Positions 25,802-34,473 of a stretch of 64,000 bases of DNA are shown here, piece after piece. The notes under the pieces were generated by a model. The model was not told where the DNA came from. It worked only from the letters and a program-made list of their open reading frames with translations, and did no database searches. This stretch comes from Roseiflexus castenholzii DSM 13941 (GTDB lineage Bacteria > Chloroflexota > Chloroflexia > Chloroflexales > Roseiflexaceae). The DNA lies in the NCBI RefSeq assembly GCF_000017805.1, contig NC_009767.1, forward strand, positions 3,720,001 through 3,784,000, written 5' to 3'. The translations under genes and the position numbers were made by a program. Numbering within the stretch: position 1 is the first letter of the stretch; each line of letters begins with the position of its first letter.

Positions 25802-27088
25802 TCACGATGGGCGAGCGTGCGGCGCTCCCGCATGGTGAAGACCCATTGCGGCGGTCTGAGCAAGCGCCGTCGTCAGCGGTTGTCCGCGTTGCCAGACACA
25901 GGTTGGCACGCGCAGTTCTGCCAGGCGTCCACGGATCGACTCGTTGCTGCGCCCACCGCCGAACGACTCCGCATCGATCAGAATCGCAACGATACGCACC
26001 CCTCGATACCGCAAGTGCTGGACTCCTGTAACCCACCGCTCATCCAGCGACGGAGTAATCACCACCAGCGTGCAGTTGCGCCCGAAGCGTGCGTTTTCGG
26101 CGCTCAACACTTCCGCCAGCGACGCAGACCCATAGGCGCGCAGTTCCGCCAGCGCCTCCAGGATTTTGTACAACTGCCGCGCCTCGCGCTCAGGCGGAAT
26201 GACTTCGCGGCGCTGTCCCCAGGCGATCAACCCCACGGCACGATTCTGCTCGAGCACATGACGCGCAATCGATGCTGCGGCATGCACCGCATATTCCTCG
26301 GTCGACTCGGTGGTTCGCCGGAACTGCCTGCCCGAAGTTCTTTCTACGGGCCGCCATGCCTGCTGCACATATTCATGCATATCGAGCGCCACATAAACCT
26401 CGGCAGTCGGATCGAGTTCAAACTCCTTCACCATCAACCTGCCCAGGCGCGCTGTGCTCCGCCAGTGAATGCGGTTGAAACCGTCGCCGGGTTGATAGTC
26501 GCGAATGGCGGCGACATTTGGTGTTACGTGGTACGTGCGTCGCCGGAGGTCCTGGCCACCCGGCAATTCTGCGCCGGGCAGCACGAAACCTGGCAGCGGA
26601 ACGGTGCGCGGGTAGACCAGAATCTCGTTATCGCCTGGAATATCGCGCTGGAAACGAAACAGACCCAGCAGGTCACTACTTACCAGCGTCACCGGACCCA
26701 ACCGGAACTTCCCGCGCATGGTGCAGGTGGTGCGAATAACCTGGCGCCGCTGATCGTATCCTGGTAGATACGCGACGAAACCGGCACTGTGGTCGGGCAG
26801 GTTTGAACGGTCGATCACCTCGATCCAGAGTTTGGGCAGGAACCAGTGGTTGACCAGCGTCATCCGCTCGCGCACCACATCTCCGACCTGTGCGCGATGG
26901 GTGAAAACCTCGCGCCGCACGCTCAAACCACGCAGATTGAGCCATGCCCACAGGTACGCTACAATCACAATGCCAACTAACAGGTAGCTCAGTTGGAAAA
27001 ACAGATCGATCCCCGTGCCGTGCGCCGCCACGAAGAGCAGCAGTGCAAGCGCAACCAGCGCGATAGGACGCAGAGCGTGCATTGGCAT
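25802..27088 (-). CDS. DUF58-domain membrane protein
   Basis: A 428-residue protein. Two N-terminal membrane helices (about 8-45) are followed by a beta-rich part and the DUF58 core with RDYQPGDGFNRIHWRSTARLG, then a von Willebrand A-like region (VYVALDMHEY; LVVITPSLDERW). DUF58 proteins usually pair with MoxR ATPases in cell-envelope or metal-enzyme maturation; this copy lacks an adjacent moxR, unlike the second copy at 52.9-54.2 kb. The ATG at 27088 is used; a GTG at 27094 would overlap the mnmE stop. It directly follows mnmE on the same strand. Confidence 0.82.
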   Translation of the reverse strand: MPMHALRPIALVALALLLFVAAHGTGIDLFFQLSYLLVGIVIVAYLWAWLNLRGLSVRREVFTHRAQVGDVVRERMTLVNHWFLPKLWIEVIDRSNLPDHSAGFVAYLPGYDQRRQVIRTTCTMRGKFRLGPVTLVSSDLLGLFRFQRDIPGDNEILVYPRTVPLPGFVLPGAELPGGQDLRRRTYHVTPNVAAIRDYQPGDGFNRIHWRSTARLGRLMVKEFELDPTAEVYVALDMHEYVQQAWRPVERTSGRQFRRTTESTEEYAVHAAASIARHVLEQNRAVGLIAWGQRREVIPPEREARQLYKILEALAELRAYGSASLAEVLSAENARFGRNCTLVVITPSLDERWVTGVQHLRYRGVRIVAILIDAESFGGGRSNESIRGRLAELRVPTCVWQRGQPLTTALAQTAAMGLHHAGAPHARPS

Positions 27089-27090
27089 GG

Positions 27091-28485
27091 TCACTTTCCG
27101 ATGCAGAACCGACTGAAAATAGCGTGGAGCAGATCGTCACCGACCGCCTCGCCGGTCACCTCACCGATCGCATTGATCGCCGCAGTCAGATCCACCGCCA
27201 GCAGATCGGGCGATACGCCGCGCCGAAAACTATCGAGCGCGTCACGAGCGTGTGTTGCTGCGCGCGCAAGCGCGTCACGGTGACGCACATTGGTCACCAG
27301 GCGCCCATCGGCAGGCGACGAATCGCCGAGCAGCAGGCGCGCAACCGTCGCGCCGAGCATATCCAGTCCCTGCCCGGTCAATGCCGAAACTGCAATTGTC
27401 GCGTCGAATGGCACACCACGCAGATTTTCATACGCGCATTTGAGGAATTTCATACATTCTTGCACTGCATCGGCGCCGTCGATCAGATCAATCTTGTTGA
27501 CGATCAGCACCGTGCGTTTATCTCGAGTCAACGCCACAATCTCACGGTCATCATCGACGGGTTGGCTCACCCCCTCGACCACGAGGAGCAACAGGTCCGC
27601 CTGCGCCACTGCCTGCCGGCTTCGCTCCACACCAAGGCGCTCGACCGGATCGACGCTTTCGACAATCCCGGCGGTGTCGGTCAAGACCACCGGCACGCCC
27701 CCCAGGTTGGCAGTTTCCTCCAGGGTATCGCGCGTCGTGCCGGGGATTGGCGTCACGATCGCCCGATCAATGCGCAACAGCGCATTCAGCAGGCTTGATT
27801 TTCCAGCATTTGGGCGACCGACCAACGTGGCACGCGCCCCCTGACGGTAGATTATCCCCTGTTCCGCAGTAGCAACTAGCGTATCGAGCGCCTGAACCGC
27901 CGCTGTCAGTGGCGTCTCGACATCCTGAGGCTCGACCTCATCTTCAGGGAAATCAACCAGCGCCGTGCAGTATGCCAGTGGATCTATGAGCAGAGCGCGG
28001 ATGCGGCGCAATTCGTGGGAAAGCCATCCGCCCAACTGCGCTTCCGCCAGCGCCAGCGCCGTTGTCGTTCGCGCCGTAATGATGTCGAGCGTCGCTTCCG
28101 CCTGAGTCAGATCGATCCGTCCATTCAAAAAGGCGCGCATGGTGAACTCGCCGGGGTTGGCAGCGCGCGCGCCTGCTGCCAGCGCCTGCTGCAACACGCG
28201 CTCGACCACCAGAGGTCCGCCATGCACCGAGATTTCGACAGTATCCTCAGCGGTGAAACTGCGCGGACCACGCATAAAGACGGCAAGCGCCTCGTCCACT
28301 CTGACGCCGGCGCCATCCACCACGTGCCCATAGCGCATCCGATAGGGTTTCCAGCGACCGGGACGCACCGGCACAAAGATGCGCTCCAGAATAGACAGCG
28401 CATCCTTTCCGCTGATGCGCACAATGCCGATACCCCCTTCACCGGGAGGGGTGGCAATGGCTGCAATGGTGTCGTCGTACATCAT
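27091..28485 (-). CDS. mnmE: tRNA modification GTPase MnmE (TrmE)
   Basis: A 464-residue GTPase that works with MnmG to install cm5/cmnm5 groups on wobble uridine 34 of tRNAs. The N-terminal folate-binding domain begins YDDTIAAIATPPGEGGIGIVR. The embedded G domain has GRPNAGKSSLLNALL (G1), TTRD (G2), DTAG (G3) and NKID (G4). The protein ends FCIGK, with the catalytically important Cys of the family. The ATG at 28485 fits the family N-terminus; a TTG six bases further upstream is unlikely. Its partner mnmG lies 8 kb away on the other strand. Confidence 0.96.
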   Translation of the reverse strand: MMYDDTIAAIATPPGEGGIGIVRISGKDALSILERIFVPVRPGRWKPYRMRYGHVVDGAGVRVDEALAVFMRGPRSFTAEDTVEISVHGGPLVVERVLQQALAAGARAANPGEFTMRAFLNGRIDLTQAEATLDIITARTTTALALAEAQLGGWLSHELRRIRALLIDPLAYCTALVDFPEDEVEPQDVETPLTAAVQALDTLVATAEQGIIYRQGARATLVGRPNAGKSSLLNALLRIDRAIVTPIPGTTRDTLEETANLGGVPVVLTDTAGIVESVDPVERLGVERSRQAVAQADLLLLVVEGVSQPVDDDREIVALTRDKRTVLIVNKIDLIDGADAVQECMKFLKCAYENLRGVPFDATIAVSALTGQGLDMLGATVARLLLGDSSPADGRLVTNVRHRDALARAATHARDALDSFRRGVSPDLLAVDLTAAINAIGEVTGEAVGDDLLHAIFSRFCIGK

Positions 28486-28654
28486 AGGCAACGATTATTG
28501 TACCAGACGCAGCTGTGATTGCGCCGGCGGAGCAGGTTCTTTGCACCTTTGCACCGCTATGTGTGCTGATTCGCAAGGAGTTACGCGGTCGCTTCACAGG
28601 TGAGCCGGGTGACGGCTCTTTTTGCCTTCGGCAGAGCGGTACGTATCTTCTTCC

Positions 28655-28693
28655 GTGGTGTGAGGCGGCCGCTTTGCTGCCGCCTCACACCAC
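28655..28693 (-). terminator. 15-bp perfect hairpin after the REC/RodZ-like gene
   Basis: GTGGTGTGAGGCGGC (28655-28669) pairs perfectly with GCCGCCTCACACCAC (28679-28693), with a 9-base loop. It lies 94 bp downstream of the minus-strand stop at 28787 and upstream of mnmE. No T-run follows, so it is a candidate terminator or mRNA-stabilising hairpin. The rest of 28486-28786 shows no gene. Confidence 0.5.
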
Positions 28694-28786
28694 CCTGACC
28701 GGGAACACCACGCTGCCACAGGTTCTGGCGGAGCCAGAAGACGCACCCACCGCGTCACTCGTGTTATTTGAAAGGTATTAGCCTTA

Positions 28787-30160
28787 TCACGGCTGAACCG
28801 GCGGCGGTTCAGGGGTCGGCGGTTCAGGGGTCGGCGGTTCAGGGGTCGGCGGCTCAGGGGTCGGCTGTGGGCGCGGCGTCGGTTGTGGGCGCGGCGTGAT
28901 TGTTGGCGTCAAAGTCGGCGCTGGCGTGGTTGTGGGTTCCGGCGTTGGACTTGGCGTGAAGGTCGCCGTTGGCGTCGGGCTTGGCGTGACCGTTGGCGAG
29001 GAGGTCGCTGTTGGCGAAAACGTTGGCGTCAGCGTTGGTGATGGGGTTGCAGTCGGTGGTGAAAAGAGCGCGCGCGCGCGATCGCCAAGCGCAGCCACGC
29101 CTGCCGGATCGAGCGCTATGATGCCGCCGATACCAATCGCCAGCGCCAGCGCGACGACGGCTGCCCACATCCACCAGGGCGTTGCGGAACGTGGCAGAAA
29201 TGTGCCGCCGAGAGCGGGCAACGGTTCAACCGGTGCGCTATAGTGCCGCTGGCGATACTCCTCGAGCGCATGGGTCACATTCAGCCCAAGATATGAGGCA
29301 TAGGTCTTGACCATCGCCTCCGTCATAGCGCCATGCGGCAGCAACGAGAACTTTTCTTCCTCCATCGCCTGGATGTAGGACATTCGGATTTTGGTGTCGA
29401 GTTCCGCCTGCACCAGTGTGATACGGCGGCGTTGACGTGCAGCGCGGAGGCGGGCGCCAAGCGGCAACTGCTCCAACTCGTGCGCGCGCAACTCATCAAC
29501 ATCCATTGGCGTGTGATTGCCGATCAAGCCGCGTTCCTCAGCATGGGGAATGAATATCGGCTCGTCCTCTGCGCCCTCTGGGGAACGCTTGCGACGCAGG
29601 CGTTCGGTGGACAACGCCGGAGTCGGTTGCCCGGCAGAAGATTCCGGCGCGCCAGACCTGCGCTCCACTGTCGCGTCGAGCACATCATCATCGTCACCCA
29701 GATCGATGACTCGGGCAGCAACGTCGGACGAATCTGAGCGCGACTCGGATGCCGGTTGCCCGGCAGCAGGCGCACCGGGCGAAACAGTCGTGTCGTTGCC
29801 GGATCGCAACCGCAGATGCACGCGCAAACGCGCAATTAATTCACCGGCACGAAACGGCTTCGTAAGATAATCGACAGCGCCGGCGTCCAACCCGCGAACC
29901 ACATCTTCTTCGAGACCATCACCACTCATCACGATGGTCGGCACACGCTTTGCCAGGCGCGGGAGGAACTCCCATCCGGCGCGATGATCAACAGCAGGTT
30001 CCAGCAGCGCCAGATCGACCGTCGCCCCGGCAAGCGCCTGTTCCGCCTGCCGCACACAGGTCGCCTGGAACGTCTCGTACCCTGCCTCTTTCAGTTGCGT
30101 TGCCAGCCGTGCCAGCAACACCACATCGTCATCGATGATCAGAATGGTCGGAATATTCAT
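28787..30160 (-). CDS. REC-like / RodZ-like HTH transmembrane fusion protein
   Basis: A 457-residue fusion. Residues 1-115 are a response-regulator receiver fold (ILIIDDD acidic cluster at 10-12, VMSGDG, YLTKPF with Lys101), but the phosphorylation site is Glu54 (LLEPAVD) instead of Asp. An acidic disordered linker (about 120-230) follows. At 232-300 there is an HTH_25-type helix-turn-helix (LGARLRAARQRRRITLVQAE; EEEKFSLLPHGAMTEAMVKTYASYLGL) as in the shape protein RodZ. One membrane helix is at 329-350, then a Thr/Pro-rich extracytoplasmic tail with PPTPEPPTPE repeats. RodZ links MreB to the wall machinery; a similar cytoskeletal or wall role is inference. It has its own promoter at 30192-30220. 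Confidence 0.85.
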   Translation of the reverse strand: MNIPTILIIDDDVVLLARLATQLKEAGYETFQATCVRQAEQALAGATVDLALLEPAVDHRAGWEFLPRLAKRVPTIVMSGDGLEEDVVRGLDAGAVDYLTKPFRAGELIARLRVHLRLRSGNDTTVSPGAPAAGQPASESRSDSSDVAARVIDLGDDDDVLDATVERRSGAPESSAGQPTPALSTERLRRKRSPEGAEDEPIFIPHAEERGLIGNHTPMDVDELRAHELEQLPLGARLRAARQRRRITLVQAELDTKIRMSYIQAMEEEKFSLLPHGAMTEAMVKTYASYLGLNVTHALEEYRQRHYSAPVEPLPALGGTFLPRSATPWWMWAAVVALALAIGIGGIIALDPAGVAALGDRARALFSPPTATPSPTLTPTFSPTATSSPTVTPSPTPTATFTPSPTPEPTTTPAPTLTPTITPRPQPTPRPQPTPEPPTPEPPTPEPPTPEPPPVQP

Positions 30161-30166
30161 AAGAAA

Positions 30167-30196
30167 TTGACATTTCCTCTAACGGCGCGTTATTAT
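30167..30196 (+). promoter_or_regulatory. promoter for the 30232 gene
   Basis: A perfect -35 TTGACA (30167-30172) is followed after 18 bp by -10 TATTAT (30191-30196, five of six). Transcription would begin near 30203, about 29 bp before the ATG. It overlaps a minus-strand -10 box. Confidence 0.65.
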
Positions 30197-30220
30197 AACA
30201 TGACCGGCATTCATCCGTAA
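30192..30220 (-). promoter_or_regulatory. promoter for the REC/RodZ-like gene
   Basis: On the minus strand, -10 TATAAT (30192-30197) lies 17 bp from a weak -35 TTACGG (30215-30220). The -10 shares five of its six base pairs with the plus-strand -10, so both promoters cannot be occupied at once. Confidence 0.55.
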
Positions 30221-30231
30221 GGGAACATAAT

Positions 30232-31221
30232 ATGACGACTCGCGTCGTTTGTTACGGTCTCGGACCGATCGGCATGGGCATTGCTCGTCTGGCGTGTACG
30301 CGATCTGGCATTCAGATCGTCGGCGCAATCGATGTCGATCCGCAAAAAGCCGGGCGCGACCTTGGCGAACTGTTGGGACGCAGCGCCATTGGTGTGACGG
30401 TCAGCATCGATGCGGCGAGAACATTGAGCCGCGTCCACCCTGATGTCGTGCTGCACGCCACACAATCGTCGCTTGCCGCCGTGGCGCCGCAACTCCGGGA
30501 ATGCATCACCGCTGGCGCGAACGTCATTTCGACGTGTGAGGAGCTCGCCTACCCGTGGAGTGCGCAGCCGCAACTTGCAGCAGACCTCGACGCTGCCGCG
30601 CGCGCGGCTGGCGTAACGCTGCTCGGCACAGGGGTCAACCCCGGATACGCAATGGATGCGTTGCCCCTTATGCTGACGGCGGCATGCGCTGAGGTGCGCG
30701 CCATGCGGGTATTGCGCATTGTAGACGCCGCACAGCGGCGTGGTCCTTTGCAGCGCAAGATTGGCGCCGGGTTGACCCCGGACGAGTTCGCGCAGCGGGT
30801 GCGCGAAGGCGCCGTGCGTCACGTCGGGCTGGCCGAGTCGTTGCACATGATTGCCGCCACCCTTGGATGGCAACTTGATGCCGGGGATGACACGATTATG
30901 CCGATCCTTGCCGGGTGCGCCGTCGTAACCGAGCACGTGTCGGTGGAAGCCGGGCAGGTTGCCGGCGTGCATCAGATTGCGCGCGGCTATATTGGCGAGC
31001 GCGAAGTCATTACACTCGATCTGCGCATGTATGTCGGCGCGCCAGACCCGCAAGATACCGTCGAAATCGATGGCAACCCACCGCTGCGCATGACGATTGC
31101 AGGCGGCATTCATGGCGACATTGCAACCGCCGCGATTGCGGTCAATACCATTGCCAGCATACGGAAAGCAGAACCCGGCTTGTTGAGCATGACCGACGTG
31201 CCGCTCGTTCATTACTGGTAA
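30232..31221 (+). CDS. NAD(P)-dependent dehydrogenase, 2,4-diaminopentanoate dehydrogenase-like
   Basis: A 329-residue oxidoreductase with an N-terminal Rossmann fold (VVCYGLGPIGMGIARLACTR, AIDVDPQKAGRDLGEL) of the dihydrodipicolinate reductase type. It continues with VISTCEELAYPW and GTGVNPGYAMDALPLMLTA, the pattern of 2,4-diaminopentanoate dehydrogenase (Ord) of ornithine fermentation. No other ornithine-fermentation genes are in the window, so the true substrate is uncertain. AAGGGA lies just before the ATG at 30232, and a good promoter is 36 bp upstream. Convergent with puhE, whose stop is 4 bp away. Confidence 0.75.
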   Translation: MTTRVVCYGLGPIGMGIARLACTRSGIQIVGAIDVDPQKAGRDLGELLGRSAIGVTVSIDAARTLSRVHPDVVLHATQSSLAAVAPQLRECITAGANVISTCEELAYPWSAQPQLAADLDAAARAAGVTLLGTGVNPGYAMDALPLMLTAACAEVRAMRVLRIVDAAQRRGPLQRKIGAGLTPDEFAQRVREGAVRHVGLAESLHMIAATLGWQLDAGDDTIMPILAGCAVVTEHVSVEAGQVAGVHQIARGYIGEREVITLDLRMYVGAPDPQDTVEIDGNPPLRMTIAGGIHGDIATAAIAVNTIASIRKAEPGLLSMTDVPLVHYW

Positions 31222-31225
31222 GGCG

Positions 31226-32005
31226 CTATCCGGCATCCACCCGGCGCTCACCCCACGCCTTGCCCACCGGCGGGGTCATGAGCAACCAGATTTCGAGCAG
31301 ACCCAGCAATGTCAGGAACCCAAGCAGCGTTCCCGCGACCGCCTGATAGTCGGTTGCATCCGGGTGCAACGCCCAACGCCAGAGCAATGTCGCTATCACG
31401 ATGGCGCCGGTGACCGAAAGGGGGAAAAACAGGTTCATCGGGCGATAGCGAAAAAAGACCCCCAGATGACGAAGGTGATCCGGCAGCAAGCCGGCATGAA
31501 AATTGCGCGCTCCCAGAAAGATGTTGATCTTGGCAGCCAGGTGCATAAGCCAGAGCAACAGATACGTCCATAATCCCAGCATATTCGGCGCGCCCCAACT
31601 GAGCGCCGCCAGGACGCCGACGCCTGCCAATGCTGTGAGTTCGTGGTGCAGGCTCGCATGCACCGCCTGCCCAAAACGAACGATATCGCTTGGATGCCAG
31701 ACAAACGGCTCCTCGCGCGGACCGGTCACGAACCCCATATAGAAACCGGCGAGTTGCCATCCCCACACCAGCGTCCCGCCGGTAAACCCCAGATACGCTC
31801 CCCACACACCGGTATTCTCCCGTGCCAGCCAGATACCGGCGAGCGATGCGAGTGCAACCACAGTGATGGCGGCGAAACTCAGGCGGTAGGTGCGCTGCGG
31901 CAGGCGGTAGAGCAGAATGATGACGGCAGTCGAAACCCACCAGAGCGCCAGTGCGTAGAGCAGCGGCGCGAGGTGGCGGATAAGCATGGGAGAGATGTCA
32001 GGCAT
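31226..32005 (-). CDS. puhE: photosynthetic complex assembly protein PuhE (DUF3623)
   Basis: A 259-residue polytopic membrane protein with about seven helices. Family landmarks are ENTGVWGAYLGFTGGTLVWGW, GFYMGFVTGPR, HHELTALAG, LSWGAPNMLGLWTYLLLW and AKINIFLGARNFHAGLLP, followed by HL and a YRPMNLFFPLSVTG segment. These match the DUF3623/PuhE family found with reaction-centre genes in phototrophs and needed for normal reaction-centre assembly. The ATG at 32005 is chosen by family length. No Shine-Dalgarno sequence is present: a 7-bp repeat array (AGAACTG) begins only 5 bp upstream of the start codon. The gene signals a phototrophic host. Confidence 0.88.
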   Translation of the reverse strand: MPDISPMLIRHLAPLLYALALWWVSTAVIILLYRLPQRTYRLSFAAITVVALASLAGIWLARENTGVWGAYLGFTGGTLVWGWQLAGFYMGFVTGPREEPFVWHPSDIVRFGQAVHASLHHELTALAGVGVLAALSWGAPNMLGLWTYLLLWLMHLAAKINIFLGARNFHAGLLPDHLRHLGVFFRYRPMNLFFPLSVTGAIVIATLLWRWALHPDATDYQAVAGTLLGFLTLLGLLEIWLLMTPPVGKAWGERRVDAG

Positions 32006-32009
32006 GTGA

Positions 32010-32051
32010 AGAACCAAGAACTGAGAACTAAGAACTGAGAACCAAGAACTG
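32010..32051. repeat. heptamer array AGAACYR upstream of puhE
   Basis: Six 7-bp units (AGAACCA, AGAACTG, AGAACTA, AGAACTG, AGAACCA, AGAACTG) occupy the position where the puhE ribosome-binding site would be. Confidence 0.85.
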
Positions 32052-32159
32052 AGGACATGAGAGAGGCTAAAGGTTAGGGGTTAGTGATCGGGGGTGGTGC
32101 GTTCAACGCTCAACATTCCATGTGCAGTGTGCAACCTTCCACCTTCAACTCCCTCTTGC
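32052..32159. other. short non-coding link between repeat arrays
   Basis: Contains GGTTAGG/GGTTAGT heptamer-like text and C-rich CTTCCACCTTCAACTCC text resembling 5.6-5.7 kb. No gene is seen. Confidence 0.4.
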
Positions 32160-32932
32160 CTCTCACCTCACCCCTCTCACCTCACCCCTCGCGCCTCGCG
32201 CCTCGCGCCTCACTCTTCGCGCCGCTCCACCAATGCGAGATAAATCTCGCGCGACGCCACGGTCGGACGCCTCACTCCTCGCGCCTCACCCCTCGCGCCT
32301 CTCCACCAATGCGAGATAAATCTCGCGCGACGCCACGGTCGGACGCCTCGCGCCTCACGCCTCGCGCCTCACGCCTCGCGCCTCGCGCCTCTCACCTCGC
32401 GTCTCTCACCTCGCGCCTCGCGCCTCGCGCCTCGCGCCTCGCGCCTCGCGCCTCGCGCCTCGCGCCTCGCGCCTCGCGCCTCGCGCCTCGCGCCTCGCGC
32501 CTCGCGCCTCGCGCCTCTCACCTCGCGTCTCTCACCTCGCGCCTCTCGCCTCGCGCTTCGCGCCTCGCGCCTCGCGCCTCGCGCCTCTCCACAAATGCGA
32601 GATACATCTCGCGCTACGCCGTTGTCGGACCCCTCTCGCCGCTCCACCAACGCGAGATAAATCTCGCGCTACGCCATGGTCGCGCCTCGCGCCTCGCGCC
32701 TCGCGCCTCGCGCCTCTCCACAAATGCGAGATACATCTCGCGCTACGCCACGGTCGGACGCCTCGCGTCTCTCACCTCGCGCCTCGCGCCTCGCGCCTCG
32801 CGCCTCGCACCTCGCGCCTCGCGCCTCTCACCTCGCGTCTCTCACCTCGCGCCTCGCGCCTCGCGCCTCGCGCCTCGCGCCTCGCGCCTCGCGTCTCTCC
32901 CCTCGCGTCTCTCCCCTCGCGCCTCGCGCCGC
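32160..32932. repeat. heptameric array (CTCGCGC family) with five palindromes
   Basis: This is the reverse-complement counterpart of the 22-23 kb array. CTCGCGC, CTCACCT and CTCGCCT heptamers surround palindromes GCGAGATAAATCTCGC at 32235, 32311 and 32652, and GCGAGATACATCTCGC at 32597 and 32726. It runs right up to the minus-strand stop codon of the pucC-like gene (32933-32935). Reading frames through it are low-complexity artefacts. Confidence 0.9.
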
Positions 32933-34357
32933 TCAGAACAGAATCTGATCACCGGGCAAATCCTGCAATCCCGACCACGGCGAACGAACCGTACCCTCGC
33001 GCAACTGGCGACCCAGGCGCAATGCCGCGATCAAGCCAAGCGTAATCAGGAGAATGACGAGCGATGTCGCGTAAACTACGGTATACCCCAGCAGAATACT
33101 GCCGGTTTGCAACTGAACAATATCACGCGCCAGACCGCCGCCCACAGTGCCAAACCCCTGCGCCAGCGCCTGCGTCACACCCCACAAACCAATGAACAAC
33201 CCGGCGTGCGCCCGATCCGCAAGCGTCATGATCAGCGCCACCGAAGCAACGATGAACAACCCGCGCCCGATGCCAATAAAGACCACGCCGCCGCGAAACA
33301 CAGTCACATCGAGGCTCCCGCCGGCGGCAATAACGACCAGAAAACCCAAAGCGCCAACGGCGCATCCACCAATTATCAGGCTGATAGGCGACTGCCCACG
33401 CCACAGAAGCAGACCTGCCACCGTGATGCCTGTAATCATTGCCACACCCCAGAGCGCCGTCAACCGGGTCGTCGCTGCGACGCTCATGCCCAGCACCTGA
33501 CCGCCATACGGCTCCAGGAGCACATCGTGCGTGGCGAGCGCCAGCGTTCCGCCAAACAGAACGACGAACAACGCACGCAATCCAGGCTGCTGCCAGACCA
33601 CGCGCAGTTGCTCGACCAGCGTCAACCGCACCCGAATCTCATCGGTATGACTGACGAGCGTCCCATCCGCGCGCAATCGCTCGCGCCCAAGCAGAGAGAT
33701 CGCGGTCAGAACCGCGAAGACCACCGCCGAACCCTGCATTACCTGGATCAACAGCACCGGTGAATAGTTTTCGAGAATGGCGCCAACAATGATCGAACTG
33801 ACAATCGTCCCGACGACCAGCATCATCCATAACACTGCCAGCACCTTGCCCCGTTCGCGCGGCGGCGTAATATCACTGACCAACGCTAGATACGTCGTCT
33901 CGACAATATTGACGCCAATGCCATATGCCAGAAAGATGGCAGCGCAAACGACGAGCGCAACCGCAAAGGGCATCGAACTATCGGGACCCAGCAGGATCAA
34001 CGAAAACGGCGCGGTCGCCAGACCGCCATACGTCAGCACCGCGCCCAGGACCACATACGGCGTGCGCCAGCGCCCCTTCGCGCGATGCACATCCGACTGA
34101 TAGCCAAAGATGGCGCGCACCGGCGAGACAAAGTAGTGAATCGCCATGAGCGACGCGACAATCGCGGCAGGAACATACAAATCACCGATCAACACGCGGT
34201 TGAGCGTACCGGTGATCGGCGCCAGCGCAATTCCCATGCCAAGTTGAAAAAGCCCCAGGCGCAGAACACTCAGCCACCATCGTATCGCCTGATGATCGCT
34301 TACCCATGCGCCAACCCGCTGCGCCAGTCCTGCCAGTCGTTGGGTTCCAGTCGCCAT
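32933..34357 (-). CDS. PucC/BCD-family MFS transporter (light-harvesting or pigment related)
   Basis: A 474-residue protein with about 12 membrane helices. The N-terminal signature (WWLSVLRLGLFQLGMGIAL, TLNRVLIGDLYVPA, FVSPVRAIFGYQSDVHRA, GRWRTPYVVLGAVL) is that of the PucC/LhaA/Bch2 family, the BCD branch of the major facilitator superfamily. Members act in light-harvesting complex assembly or bacteriochlorophyll delivery. Roseiflexus-type phototrophs lack chlorosomes but have integral light-harvesting complexes, which fits a PucC. It lies in the same direction as puhE, separated by the repeat array. Confidence 0.85.
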   Translation of the reverse strand: MATGTQRLAGLAQRVGAWVSDHQAIRWWLSVLRLGLFQLGMGIALAPITGTLNRVLIGDLYVPAAIVASLMAIHYFVSPVRAIFGYQSDVHRAKGRWRTPYVVLGAVLTYGGLATAPFSLILLGPDSSMPFAVALVVCAAIFLAYGIGVNIVETTYLALVSDITPPRERGKVLAVLWMMLVVGTIVSSIIVGAILENYSPVLLIQVMQGSAVVFAVLTAISLLGRERLRADGTLVSHTDEIRVRLTLVEQLRVVWQQPGLRALFVVLFGGTLALATHDVLLEPYGGQVLGMSVAATTRLTALWGVAMITGITVAGLLLWRGQSPISLIIGGCAVGALGFLVVIAAGGSLDVTVFRGGVVFIGIGRGLFIVASVALIMTLADRAHAGLFIGLWGVTQALAQGFGTVGGGLARDIVQLQTGSILLGYTVVYATSLVILLITLGLIAALRLGRQLREGTVRSPWSGLQDLPGDQILF

Positions 34358-34473
34358 CGCGCCCCCTTACACGACTATCGCGTGCTGTACGCGGCACAAC
34401 CGTAACCGTGTTCTTACCCGCTCTGCGCGCCATCATAACGCGACAGGATGCGCATGTCAAGCAGACAGCCTTC

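Noticed and set aside
28515..28781. 88-aa frame between mnmE and the REC/RodZ gene
   Set aside because: It crosses the 15-bp hairpin, has no Shine-Dalgarno sequence and shows no protein features.
32084..33763. 559-aa plus-strand frame
   Set aside because: Half is repeat text and half is antisense to the pucC-like gene.
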